DNA of 15,794 nucleotides from the NCBI RefSeq assembly GCF_937900395.1, contig NZ_CALCDX010000169.1, positions 1-15,794 on the forward strand, read 5' to 3'. Origin of the DNA: an uncultured Caulobacter sp. (GTDB lineage: Bacteria > Pseudomonadota > Alphaproteobacteria > Caulobacterales > Caulobacteraceae). The position numbers and the translations under genes are program-made. Positions 7,109 through 14,723 of the stretch are shown here, piece after piece. The notes beneath the pieces are model-generated. The model saw only the letters and a list, made by a program, of their open reading frames with translations, did no database searches and was not told the origin of the DNA. Numbering within the stretch: the stretch's first letter is position 1; the number at the start of each line of letters is the position of its first letter.

Positions 7109-7476
7109 TGCGGCAGGGCCTCCGCATGGGCCGGCGCCTGGCGCAGACACGCTTCGAGCTCGGCGAGGCGACGGTCGAAATCGGCGTTGTCGCGCAGGTC
7201 TTCGATCTTGCGACAAGCGTGGCCGCACGTCGTGCGATCGCGGCCGAACGCGTAGGCCACGCGATGCAACGGCCAGTGGAAGGTGATGTGGGTCAGGTAG
7301 ATGGCCAGATGCCGCGCGCGGATCGCTGCGTTGGTGGTCCGGCGGGCCGTATTGATCTCGGCCGCCGGAATGCCCGTGGCCAGGGAGACAAGGTGGGTGA
7401 CGAAACCCGCCATCAGGCGGTCGCGTCGGGGATCGGGTGTGATGACCCAGATATCCTCAAGGGCATGAACCAGCAT
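7105..7476 (-). CDS. Stand-alone DnaA domain IV-like DNA-binding protein
   Basis: 123 aa. Residues 50-93 match the DNA-binding domain IV of the replication initiator DnaA, including its signature helix: GRDRTTCGHACRKIEDL (79-95) corresponds to GGRDHTTVLHACRKI in DnaA. The AAA+ ATPase domain and domains I-II are absent, so it cannot form the ATP-driven initiator filament. Compared with E. coli DnaA, the base-contacting Asp433 is kept (Asp80) but His434 is replaced by Arg81, so its DNA target may differ from a DnaA box. The N-terminal 45 residues are probably a helix that helps fold or dimerise the domain. The ATG at 7476 has a GAGGAGAG ribosome site. It overlaps the DUF6456 gene by 4 nt. A role as transcription or replication regulator is inference. 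Confidence 0.85.
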   Translation of the reverse strand: MLVHALEDIWVITPDPRRDRLMAGFVTHLVSLATGIPAAEINTARRTTNAAIRARHLAIYLTHITFHWPLHRVAYAFGRDRTTCGHACRKIEDLRDNADFDRRLAELEACLRQAPAHAEALPQ

Positions 7477-7509
7477 GACGCTCTCTCCTCCCGACCGCGA
7501 GCAGGTCGG

Positions 7510-7522
7510 ATAGCGCCACTAT
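7510..7522. promoter_or_regulatory. AT-rich upstream region with ATAG-N5-CTAT dyad
   Basis: In the 78-bp gap before the DnaA-IV gene lies a locally AT-rich tract (about 7520-7545) and a small inverted repeat ATAG-CGCCA-CTAT. AT-rich DNA here could supply a promoter for the DnaA-IV/DUF6456 pair, and the dyad could be an operator. No clear -35/-10 pair stands out. Confidence 0.25.
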
Positions 7523-7554
7523 AGGTTTATTTTCTTATTGAGAGGAAGATATTC

Positions 7555-8631
7555 CTACATACCCAACCCCTCAAAGCCTAAGACTTTGATCTTACTAGAC
7601 CTTACGGCCGATACACCCACAATGGAACGAGCGTTGGTGCGCGTCATGTCATGCACCGCAACGGATTTCGTAGGCAGATTGATGACCCGAATCTGGGGCA
7701 CGCGCTCGAACATCTCGCCCATTCGGTCAATCCAGGCGCCGTCGAGCGAGGCCGCCCGGCCCCGCAAGGCGCGGCAGGCTTCGAGGCTCGCCTCCCGCGT
7801 CGCCGCCGGATTGGCGTCAAGGATGTCGGCGGGACAATTGTTACGGATGCCTTGGACCACCGCCAGCGGCGGCTCAGGCGCCGCGCTTAGCCAGCGTTCC
7901 GACTTCTGGAACCCATCAGACGCCAGCAGGCGCATCATGTATCCCGTCCTGGATTGAAGCAGGACGCGCTGCTCGGGGTCGACGATAATCACCGGGAAGA
8001 GCGGCGCCAGAGCGGGCAAGGCGGTGTTGGCGTAGCTTCGCACGCCCCAATAGCGCTCGGCGATCAATGCGAAGTGTGGGATGTCCCGCACCAGCTCCAG
8101 ACCTGACTCGACCATGGGCAGGATTTCCACCTTGGGCTTGAGCGGATCGACGCTGTCGTTGGCGACGTCGACATAGAGCGAGCCCAACTGGATCGCGTTC
8201 TGGAAATAGCGGTCTCGCAACACGCCCCAGACCATCGTTCCCACCCCGCCGTGCTTGAGAAAAGCGCTGAGAGCCCTAGCCGCCGAGCCGTGGGCCCTGG
8301 CGTTGCGGGCGCGAAGGTTGGTCACGACGTCCCGAGTAATCTCCAGGCAATAGCCGTAGGGATACGCCTTATCGCGGCGCGCGAAAGCGTTGGCGGCCAT
8401 CTCCTCGTCCGTCTCGGCCCTCATCGCCAGAAACAACGTCTCCAACTCCGGCAGGACGGGAAGGAGAAACCGGCGTGTCAGCGCGGTTTGCAGTCGATTA
8501 GCTTCGAGGGATTCAGGTGGCGGGATCACGCGGGAAACGAACACTTGTGGATACGGAGCGGCTGTCTCGCCGCCCAACGCCACGATAGCGTCGGCATGCG
8601 GCGGCGTCAGCTTGCCGTTGGGACGGCCCAA
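7555..8631 (-). CDS. Hypothetical protein, family not recognised
   Basis: 358 aa from a TTG at 8631, the outermost available start; an in-frame GTG at residue 17 or later starts would shorten it. I do not recognise the family. It has no signal peptide and no strong membrane segment. The composition is that of a real protein: balanced charges, alternating helix-like and strand-like text, and phrases such as YPYGYCLEITRDV (about 90-102), LRDRYFQNAIQLGSLYVDV (137-155), KPKVEILPM and LFPVIIVDPEQRVLLQSRTGYMMRL (about 210-234) that look like conserved cores. The C-terminus (VSAVRSSKIKVLGFEGLGM) is basic. No convincing Shine-Dalgarno precedes the TTG, which lies among small hairpins just after the DUF885 gene. 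The DNA looks somewhat lower in GC than the neighbours, so it may be a recent arrival. It is 25 nt after the DUF885 stop and could be co-transcribed with it. Confidence 0.7.
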   Translation of the reverse strand: MGRPNGKLTPPHADAIVALGGETAAPYPQVFVSRVIPPPESLEANRLQTALTRRFLLPVLPELETLFLAMRAETDEEMAANAFARRDKAYPYGYCLEITRDVVTNLRARNARAHGSAARALSAFLKHGGVGTMVWGVLRDRYFQNAIQLGSLYVDVANDSVDPLKPKVEILPMVESGLELVRDIPHFALIAERYWGVRSYANTALPALAPLFPVIIVDPEQRVLLQSRTGYMMRLLASDGFQKSERWLSAAPEPPLAVVQGIRNNCPADILDANPAATREASLEACRALRGRAASLDGAWIDRMGEMFERVPQIRVINLPTKSVAVHDMTRTNARSIVGVSAVRSSKIKVLGFEGLGM

Positions 8632-8656
8632 CCCGAAAACGGGTCGACCTAGCCCC

Positions 8657-10423
8657 TCAGCGCTTCGCGTTCCGCTCGGCGATCCAGGCGTCGATCCGGC
8701 GCTCCAGAACCGCCAGCGGCAGCGAGCCGTCCAGCAACACGACGTCGTGGAACGCGCGCTCGTCGAAGCGCGGCCCCAACGCCTGCTCGGCCCGGCGGCG
8801 CAGTTCCAGGATCTTCAGCTCGCCGACCTTGTAGGCCAGCGCCTGGCCGGGCCAGGAGACGTAGCGCTTCAACTCCACCTCGATATTGACCGGCGACAGC
8901 GCGGTGTTGTCGGTGAAGCAGGCGCGCGCCTGGTCCAGGCTCCAGTGCTTCCAGTGGATGCCGGTGTCGGCCACCAGGCGGCAGGCGCGCCACATCTCGT
9001 AGGAGAGACGGCCGAACAGTTCGTAGGGATCGCGATAGATCCCCATCTCCTCGCCCAGCCACTCCGAATAGAGGCCCCAGCCCTCGCCGAAGGCGGTGAA
9101 GTAAAGGCTCTTGCGGAAGTCCGGCGCGCCGGTCTGCTCCTGGGCCAGCGAGGTCTGGATGTGGTGGCCAGGCGCGCCCTCGTGCAGCACCAGGGCCGGC
9201 AATTCGTACAGTGGCCGCTGATCGAGCTCGGAGGTGTTGATCATCAGCCCGCCGGCGCGGCCGACCTTGGGGTCGCCGCCGAAATAGCGGCCGGTGGTGT
9301 AGCCCTTCTCGATGGCGGCCGGCACCGGCCGCACGCCGTAGGTCAGGCGCGGCAGGACGCCGAAGTGGGCCGGCAGTTGGTCGTCGGCGCGCTTGGCGAT
9401 CTCGCTGGCCTTCTCAAGCAACTGTTGGCGGCTGGCGGCGTAGAAGCGCGGCTCCTTGCGCAGCATGGCGATGAACGCCGGCAAGTCGCCCTGGAAGCCG
9501 GCCGCCTTCATCGTCTCCTGCATCCGCGCCCGGATGCGCGCCACCTCGGCCTGTCCGATGTCGTGGATCTGGTCCGGCGTCATGGTGGTGGTCGTGTGCC
9601 GCCGGGCCAGGAAGGCGTAGTAGCGCTTGCCGTCGGTCAGGTCCGAAGCCGCCAAGCTCTTGGCGGCGTGGGGGACGTACTCCTCGGTCATGAACTTGAC
9701 GAAGCTGGCGCGGGCCGGCGCGACCTTGGTCGTCACGGCCTTCTCGCCCTCCGCGACCAACACCGCGCGCGTCGCTTCGGGTATGCTGGCCGGCAGCGCC
9801 CGCAGCGGCGCCAGCAGCGGATCGTCGGCCAGCGGCGCGGCGGCGATGCGCTGGGCGCGCTCCAGCACGGTCTGCGCCGTCGGAATCGCCTGGACGAAGC
9901 CGGTCTTCACCCCGCGGCGCGCGTTCTCGATGTTGACCGCGTACCAGTCGGGCATGCGGTTGAGCAGCGCGATCCAGCGGCGCGCCTCGGCCTCGTTTTT
10001 CAGGCGAAGCCCGCTGGCGCGGTACAGCATCATCACGTCGAACCCGCCGTCGCTGCTGAACGGCAGACGGGACTCGTCGAAGCCCGCGGCCTCGATCCGG
10101 TCATTCAGCGTCCACAGGAGAAGCTCGCGGGTCAGCGCCTCCTCTTCCGAGAGCCCGGACGTCCCCATCGCGGTCAGCTCGGTACGAATGGCTTTCAACT
10201 TGACCAGACGCGCGGCGTCGGCGGCGGGGGCCACGTCGGGCAGACGCCAGCGGGCCTCGGCCGCGCCGCCGGAATCGGGGTCCTCGTCGCCGCCGCCCAG
10301 AGACTCAAACCGCGTCACCAGGCTCGTCAGGGATTCGGAGGGACCAGCCCACGCGGCCGATGCGGTCAGGGCGGTGAGACAGACGCCGACCAGAGCGGCG
10401 CGCCAGGGTGCGATGCGAGTCAT
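8657..10423 (-). CDS. Secreted DUF885 family metallopeptidase-like protein
   Basis: 588 aa. The ATG at 10423 starts a classic signal peptide (basic MTRIAPWR, hydrophobic core, likely cut after AWA, residue 26), so the mature protein is periplasmic or extracytoplasmic. A longer open frame reaching 10561 would run across the tRNA gene and is rejected. DUF885 proteins carry a zinc-peptidase-like HExxPGHH motif, seen here as HEGAPGHH (414-421), with the downstream Glu447 in FGEGWGLYSE as the likely third ligand. YVSWPGQALAYKVGELKI (521-538) is another conserved block. It is full length and no key residue is missing. The substrate is not known; peptides are probable. The gene follows tRNA-Gly on the same strand, 93 bp away. 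Confidence 0.92.
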   Translation of the reverse strand: MTRIAPWRAALVGVCLTALTASAAWAGPSESLTSLVTRFESLGGGDEDPDSGGAAEARWRLPDVAPAADAARLVKLKAIRTELTAMGTSGLSEEEALTRELLLWTLNDRIEAAGFDESRLPFSSDGGFDVMMLYRASGLRLKNEAEARRWIALLNRMPDWYAVNIENARRGVKTGFVQAIPTAQTVLERAQRIAAAPLADDPLLAPLRALPASIPEATRAVLVAEGEKAVTTKVAPARASFVKFMTEEYVPHAAKSLAASDLTDGKRYYAFLARRHTTTTMTPDQIHDIGQAEVARIRARMQETMKAAGFQGDLPAFIAMLRKEPRFYAASRQQLLEKASEIAKRADDQLPAHFGVLPRLTYGVRPVPAAIEKGYTTGRYFGGDPKVGRAGGLMINTSELDQRPLYELPALVLHEGAPGHHIQTSLAQEQTGAPDFRKSLYFTAFGEGWGLYSEWLGEEMGIYRDPYELFGRLSYEMWRACRLVADTGIHWKHWSLDQARACFTDNTALSPVNIEVELKRYVSWPGQALAYKVGELKILELRRRAEQALGPRFDERAFHDVVLLDGSLPLAVLERRIDAWIAERNAKR

Positions 10424-10516
10424 GCGCCGCAGCTTAGGCGAACGTTCGTCGCCTAGCGATACGTCAGCGCGACCGCGACGCGGTCTGCTTTGTCCAATAT
10501 CCGGAAGAACCGAGAA

Positions 10517-10591
<75 letters not shown>

Positions 10592-10632
10592 ATCGGAGGG
10601 GCTTGGTGAAGCGCCCCGCGACGAGGAGGCGG

Positions 10633-10661
10633 CTTATGGCAGAGCGCTTCGCGGTTTGCAA
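10633..10661 (-). promoter_or_regulatory. Sigma-70-type promoter for tRNA-Gly
   Basis: On the minus strand, TTGCAA (10661-10656) lies exactly 17 bp from CATAAG (10638-10633), a good -35/-10 pair. Transcription would begin near 10626, giving a leader of about 35 nt before the mature tRNA. The -35 box lies inside a hairpin-forming sequence. Confidence 0.5.
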
Positions 10662-10694
10662 GCGCCCTTTGAGGGGTTGCGAAGCGGCTTTTTT
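10645..10694 (+). terminator. Terminator-like hairpin with a six-T run, no clear upstream gene
   Basis: CGCTTCGC (10645-10652) pairs perfectly with GCGAAGCG (10679-10686), with an inner CCCT-TTG-AGGG hairpin (10665-10675), followed by GC and six T (10689-10694). Read on the plus strand it has the form of an intrinsic terminator, yet no plus-strand gene ends just before it; it lies 67 nt upstream of the next plus-strand start. It overlaps the -35 box of the tRNA promoter on the other strand. Confidence 0.5.
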
Positions 10695-10760
10695 CGACGC
10701 CTTGATCTGACCGGGTTTCAGCCGGGTTTTCGCCCGGCGGTCTGGGGCGGAGTCCTGGCG

Positions 10761-11621
10761 TTGCGTCTGTTCGTATTTGGTCTGGGCTATGTGGGGGCCG
10801 CTTTCGCCAACGCGTTGCGCGCGCGGGGCTGGGCGGTCGCCGCCAGCGCGCGCGATCCCGGACAGGTCGAGGCGCTGCGAGCCCAGGGCGTCGAAGCCTT
10901 CGATCCCGCCAACCGCGACGCCATGGCGCGGGCGCTGAGCGGCGTGAATGCGATCCTGATCACCGCTCCGCCCGGTCCGGACGGCTGCCCGGCGCTCGAA
11001 TCGATCGTCCCCGCCCTGGCCCGGGCGCAGGCGTTTCCGGACTGGATCGGCTACCTGTCGACGACCGGCGTCTATGGCGACTTCGACGGCCGTTGGGTGT
11101 TCGAGACCTCGCCGCTGAAGGCGCAATCGGTCGAAGGCGCCCGCCGGGTCGGGGCCGAGCGCGATTGGCAGGAGGTCGGTCGCGGCATGGGCCTGACCGT
11201 CACCGTCTTCCGCCTGCCCGGGATCTATGGGCCCGGCCGCAGCGCCCTGGACCGCCTCCGGGCCGGCGAAGGCCGCCGGATCGTCAAGCCGGGTCAGGTG
11301 TTCAGCCGCATCCACGTCGACGACATCGTCTCGGGCCTGCTGGCCTCGCTGGACAAGCCCCGCGCGGGCGGCGTCTACAATCTAGTCGATGACGAGCCCG
11401 CCCCGCCGCAGGACGTGATGGAGCACGCCGCGCGCCTGCTGGGCGCTCCCGTCCCGCCCGACTTGCCGTTCAATGAACTGGGGCTGTCGCCCGCCACCCG
11501 CCGCTTCTACGCCGAGAACAAGCGCGTCTCGAACGCCCGCGCCAAGGCCGAGCTGGGCTGGCGCCCGGCTTACCCGACCTATCGCGAGGGACTCGCGGCG
11601 ATCTTGGAGGCGGGCGGCTAG
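10761..11621 (+). CDS. YeeZ-like atypical SDR (NAD(P)-binding epimerase family)
   Basis: 286 aa from a TTG. The N-terminus MRLFVFGLGYVGAAFA carries the nucleotide-binding GxGxxG motif (Gly7-x-Gly9-x-x-Gly12). STTGVYGDFDGRWVFE (100-115) and VFRLPGIYGPGRSALDRL (149-166) are the conserved blocks of the extended/atypical SDR group that includes E. coli YeeZ. After TGVYG there is no YxxxK catalytic pair, as usual in that group, so whether it is an active epimerase, reductase or just a nucleotide-binding protein is open. SRIHVDDIVSGLLASL (182-197) is a further conserved segment. The TTG at 10761 is chosen because GGAG (10749-10752) lies 8 nt before it and the Rossmann strand starts at once; a longer frame from 10656 would cross the terminator-like hairpin. 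It converges on the hydrolase gene with a 2-nt gap. Confidence 0.85.
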   Translation: MRLFVFGLGYVGAAFANALRARGWAVAASARDPGQVEALRAQGVEAFDPANRDAMARALSGVNAILITAPPGPDGCPALESIVPALARAQAFPDWIGYLSTTGVYGDFDGRWVFETSPLKAQSVEGARRVGAERDWQEVGRGMGLTVTVFRLPGIYGPGRSALDRLRAGEGRRIVKPGQVFSRIHVDDIVSGLLASLDKPRAGGVYNLVDDEPAPPQDVMEHAARLLGAPVPPDLPFNELGLSPATRRFYAENKRVSNARAKAELGWRPAYPTYREGLAAILEAGG

Positions 11622-11623
11622 GC

Positions 11624-12496
11624 CTACTCGTCGTCGATCGCCGGCAAGCGCGGCGTGATGCCGAAGGCCTCCAGGCCCGCGGCGTTCCGCAGACGCGCCG
11701 CGCGGGCGAGACGACGCGAGACCAGGTCGCCCTCCTCCGGCTCGGCCAGGCCCTTGGCCTCGGCAACGGCGGCGACCAGACGCTCCAGGTCCTGTGGACG
11801 CGAGAGACGGTGGTCTCCGTCCTTGATCAGGGTGAAGACCACGTCGTGGCTGGTAAAGGCGTTGGCCAGCTCTAGCGCATGGGTCCACGGCACGTCCGGG
11901 TCCGCGCCGCCTTGCAGGACGCGAACCGGAACATTGATCGGCACCGGCCCCGGCAGGATCGACCACCGCGCCCCGTCCTCCAGCAGATCGCGGGTGATCG
12001 GATAGCCGCCGTCGTCATATTCGCTGGGACGGATCCAGAAGCCGTCGCGCGTGATCGCGGCCTTGGCCTCGTCGGAGAGTTCGGGCGCCATCAGCTTTTC
12101 GGTGAAGTCCGGCGCCGGGGCGATCAGCACCATGGCCTTCACCCGTTCCGGCCGCGCGATCGCCGCGAGGCACGCCAGCCAGCCGCCCATGGACGAGCCG
12201 ACCAGGACGAGCGGTCCCTCGGTCAGTTCGTCGATGACCGCCAGGGCGTCTTCCCGCCAGCGGCTGATCGTCCCGTCCTTGAAGGCGCCGTCGGACTCGC
12301 CGTGCCCGAAATAGTCGAAGCGGACATAGGCGCCGCCGCTGGCCTGGGCCTGCTCGGCCAGCACCTGGGCCTTGGTCCCGGTCATGTCGGAATGGAAGCC
12401 GCCCAGCCAGACGACCGTCGCGCCCTCTCCCGAAATGCGCCGGAAAGCGAGCCGGGAGCCGTCTTCGCGCGTTAGGGCGCCTAGGGATTCGGTCAT
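11624..12496 (-). CDS. Alpha/beta hydrolase (ABHD10-like thioesterase/esterase)
   Basis: 290 aa, cytosolic, no signal peptide. The catalytic triad is readable: nucleophile Ser102 in GSSMGG (100-105), Asp199 in GGADPDVPW, and His229 in DGDHRLS. WLGGFHSDMTGTKA (30-43) includes the oxyanion-hole region, and YFGHGESDG (62-70) is typical of the ABHD10 / palmitoyl-thioesterase-like branch of the superfamily. Hydrolysis of an acyl ester or thioester is inferred; the substrate is not known. The C-terminal 45 residues beyond His229 (SRRLARAARLRNAAG) form a basic tail past the fold that I do not recognise. The start ATG faces the start of the glycosyltransferase gene across 55 bp, so both promoters must lie in or near that short gap. 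Confidence 0.9.
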   Translation of the reverse strand: MTESLGALTREDGSRLAFRRISGEGATVVWLGGFHSDMTGTKAQVLAEQAQASGGAYVRFDYFGHGESDGAFKDGTISRWREDALAVIDELTEGPLVLVGSSMGGWLACLAAIARPERVKAMVLIAPAPDFTEKLMAPELSDEAKAAITRDGFWIRPSEYDDGGYPITRDLLEDGARWSILPGPVPINVPVRVLQGGADPDVPWTHALELANAFTSHDVVFTLIKDGDHRLSRPQDLERLVAAVAEAKGLAEPEEGDLVSRRLARAARLRNAAGLEAFGITPRLPAIDDE

Positions 12497-12551
12497 GGCG
12501 TCGCCTCGATCCTTTCGCTACTTAAGCCCGCGTTGTCCTCGCGAGAGTCGT

Positions 12552-13733
12552 GTGTCCGACCTACCTCCCGATTTCACCTTGCTGCAAGTGACGCCGGAGC
12601 TGGAAACCGGCGGGGCCGAGCAGACCACGATTGATGTCGCCCATGCGGTGGTGGCGCAAGGCGGCAAGGCCCTGGTCGCGACCAAGGGCGGGCGAATGGC
12701 CGCGCGCCTCACCGCTGACGGCGGCCGCCTCGCCCAGATGCCGGCCCAGTCCAAGAACCCGCTCGTCATGCTGGGCAACGCCGCGCGGCTGATCGACCTG
12801 ATCCGGCGCGAGAAGGTCAGCCTGGTCCACGCTCGCTCGCGCGCGCCGGCTTTCAGCGCCCTGTGGGCCGCCCACGCCACCAAGACCCCGTTCGTCGCCA
12901 CCTATCACGGCGTCTACAACGCCAAGTCCAACCTCAAGCGTTGGTATAATGCCGTGATGACCAAGGGCGACCTCGTCATCGCCAACTCCGAATACACCCG
13001 CCAGCACGTGATCCAGGAGCACGGGATTCCGCCCGAAAAGGTCGTGGCGATCCCGCGCGGCGTGGACCTGTCGCGCTTCGAACCCGGCATGGTCGGCTGC
13101 GAGCGCGTGAGGGCGCTGGCCGAAGCCTGGGGCGTTCCTCAGGACGAGCGTCGCCTGAAGGTGCTTTTGGCAGGCCGCCTGACCCGCTGGAAGGGTCAAG
13201 GTCTGCTGGTCGAGGCCATGGCGCTGCTAAAGGCGCGCGGCGAGGATCGCATCCTGCTGCTGCTGGCCGGCGACGACCAGGGCCGCAAGGGCTATCGCGC
13301 CGAACTGACCGACGCCATCGCCGCCGCCGGCCTTGAGGATCGCGTGAAGCTGGTCGGCCACTGCGACGACATGCCGGCGGCCTATTTGCTGGCCGACCTC
13401 GCCATCGCGCCCTCGCTGGAACCGGAGGCGTTCGGGCGGACGGCGGTCGAGCCGCAGGTGATGGGCCGCCCGGTGATGGCCGCTGATCACGGCGCCACGC
13501 GCGAGACGGTCGTCCCTGGCGAGACGGGCTGGCTGGTGAAGCCCGGCGACGCCGAGGCCTGGGCGAACGCTCTGATGGAGGCCTGCGAAGCCGGCGCCGC
13601 GAAACGCCAGGTCATGGGCCAGGCGGCCCGGACGCGAGCGCGACGGTTGTATTCGGTGGACGCGATGTGCGAAGCCACGCTCGATGTCTATGCTCGCGTC
13701 CTGCGGGCTCGGACCGCGGAGCATTCGTCTTGA
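12552..13733 (+). CDS. GT4-family glycosyltransferase
   Basis: 393 aa from GTG at 12552; the frame is open further upstream but that part reads across the opposing hydrolase gene. The fold is GT-B. ELETGGAEQTTIDVAHAVV (16-34) is the N-terminal donor/acceptor loop. ATYHGVYN (116-123), IPRGVDLSRF (167-176) and LLAGRLTRWKGQGLLVEAM (205-223) are classic GT4 segments. The EX7E motif is present (Glu292...Glu300 in EAFGRTAVE), with GATRETVVPGETGWLV (314-329) closing the nucleotide-sugar site. It would transfer a sugar from an activated donor to a lipid-linked or LPS-core acceptor on the cytoplasmic side of the membrane. Its stop overlaps the TTG start of a GT9 heptosyltransferase-like gene, so both probably build the same surface glycan. 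The ribosome site (GCGAGAG) is weak. Confidence 0.93.
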   Translation: MSDLPPDFTLLQVTPELETGGAEQTTIDVAHAVVAQGGKALVATKGGRMAARLTADGGRLAQMPAQSKNPLVMLGNAARLIDLIRREKVSLVHARSRAPAFSALWAAHATKTPFVATYHGVYNAKSNLKRWYNAVMTKGDLVIANSEYTRQHVIQEHGIPPEKVVAIPRGVDLSRFEPGMVGCERVRALAEAWGVPQDERRLKVLLAGRLTRWKGQGLLVEAMALLKARGEDRILLLLAGDDQGRKGYRAELTDAIAAAGLEDRVKLVGHCDDMPAAYLLADLAIAPSLEPEAFGRTAVEPQVMGRPVMAADHGATRETVVPGETGWLVKPGDAEAWANALMEACEAGAAKRQVMGQAARTRARRLYSVDAMCEATLDVYARVLRARTAEHSS

Positions 13734-14701
13734 GCAAGGAGATCAAGAGGGTCCTGGTCATCAAGCTGGGAGCGCTGGGCGACTTCGTCCTGGCCCTGGC
13801 GGCGATGAAGAAGATTCGCGAGGCCCATCCCAAGGCCAAGATCACCCTGCTGACCACGCCGCCGTTCGAGGCTCTGGCCAAGCTCAGCCCCTATTTCAAC
13901 GCTGTTGAGACTGACGGGCGCCCCGGCGACCTGAGCGCGACCCTGGCCATGATCAGCCGGATCCGCAAGGCCAGCTACGACCGGGTCTATGACCTGCAGA
14001 CCAACAGTCGCACCAACTGGTATTTCCAGCTGCTGCGTCCTTTCCCTCCGCAGTGGAACGGCATCGCCTTCGGTTGCGCCCTGCCGCAGAAGGGCAAGGC
14101 CCGCCTCCACATGCACACGCTGGAGCGGCAGGCCGATCAGTTGAAGGCCGCCGGCATATGGCCTGACGCGCCCACCGAGCCCGGCAGCGCGCCGGCGCCG
14201 GATCTGTCCTGGATCCTGAAGCGGCGGAAAGAGGCGCCGCCTGTCCCCGGCGCGGCCAAGCCCAAGCCCTATGTCCTGCTCGTGCCTGGCGGTTCGGCCC
14301 ATCGCCCTGAAAAGCGCTGGCCGGTCGAGTTCTACGCCCAGCTGGCGTCCCTGCTGAAGGCGCGCGGCTTCGATATCGTCATCATCGGCGGCCCGCAGGA
14401 AAGCGCGATGGCCCGCCAGATCCAGAAGGCCGCCGCCGGCGCTCGAGACCTGACCGGCCGCACCGACTTCGCCCAGCTCGCCCTGCTCGGCGCCAAGGCG
14501 GCCTTGGCCGTGGGCAACGACACCGGCCCGACCCACCTGCTGGCCGCCGCCGGCGCGCCGACCATCGCCCTGTTCTCCGACGCCTCGGATCCCGACCTCT
14601 GCGCTCCGCGCGGGCACGTGACCGTGATCCGCTCGCCAGATCTACAGGCCCTGCCGGTCAGCACGGTCGCCAGCGCGGCCATGGCGCTGACGACGCGTTG
14701 A
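13730..14701 (+). CDS. GT9-family glycosyltransferase (LPS heptosyltransferase-like)
   Basis: 323 aa. RVLVIKLGALGDFVLALAAM (7-26) is the acceptor-side glycine loop, VLLVPGGSAHRPEKRWP (182-198) and VGNDTGPTHLLAAAGAP (261-277) are the ADP-heptose-binding blocks of WaaC/WaaF-type heptosyltransferases. A role in LPS inner-core or related surface-glycan assembly follows from the family; the exact sugar is not readable. The start is a TTG at 13730 in a TTGA overlap with the GT4 stop, with GGAG (13718-13721) 8 nt before it. The first ATG, at residue 26, would remove the glycine loop, so TTG must be right or close. Translation is probably coupled to the GT4. It converges on the YitT gene with a 22-nt gap. 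Confidence 0.93.
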   Translation: MSKEIKRVLVIKLGALGDFVLALAAMKKIREAHPKAKITLLTTPPFEALAKLSPYFNAVETDGRPGDLSATLAMISRIRKASYDRVYDLQTNSRTNWYFQLLRPFPPQWNGIAFGCALPQKGKARLHMHTLERQADQLKAAGIWPDAPTEPGSAPAPDLSWILKRRKEAPPVPGAAKPKPYVLLVPGGSAHRPEKRWPVEFYAQLASLLKARGFDIVIIGGPQESAMARQIQKAAAGARDLTGRTDFAQLALLGAKAALAVGNDTGPTHLLAAAGAPTIALFSDASDPDLCAPRGHVTVIRSPDLQALPVSTVASAAMALTTR

Positions 14702-14723
14702 CGACGATCTGGGGCGCTAGCGC

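Noticed and set aside
8614..8644. Small hairpins (GCCGT-TGGG-ACGGC and ACCCG-AAAA-CGGGT) after the DUF885 gene
   Set aside because: Considered as a terminator, but stems are 5 bp without a T-run, and they overlap the apparent start of the next gene.
8390..10456. Plus-strand 688-aa open frame
   Set aside because: It is the shadow of the DUF885 gene on the minus strand, which has a signal peptide and the HEGAPGHH motif; the plus frame shows only Arg/Ala/Gly-rich text.
12372..12551. N-terminal extension of the GT4 protein
   Set aside because: It reads across the opposing hydrolase gene and does not resemble a GT4 N-terminus; GTG at 12552 fits.
14714..14723. Palindrome GCGCTAGCGC between the GT9 and YitT genes
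   Set aside because: Considered as a two-way terminator, but the stem has no loop and no T-run on either side.
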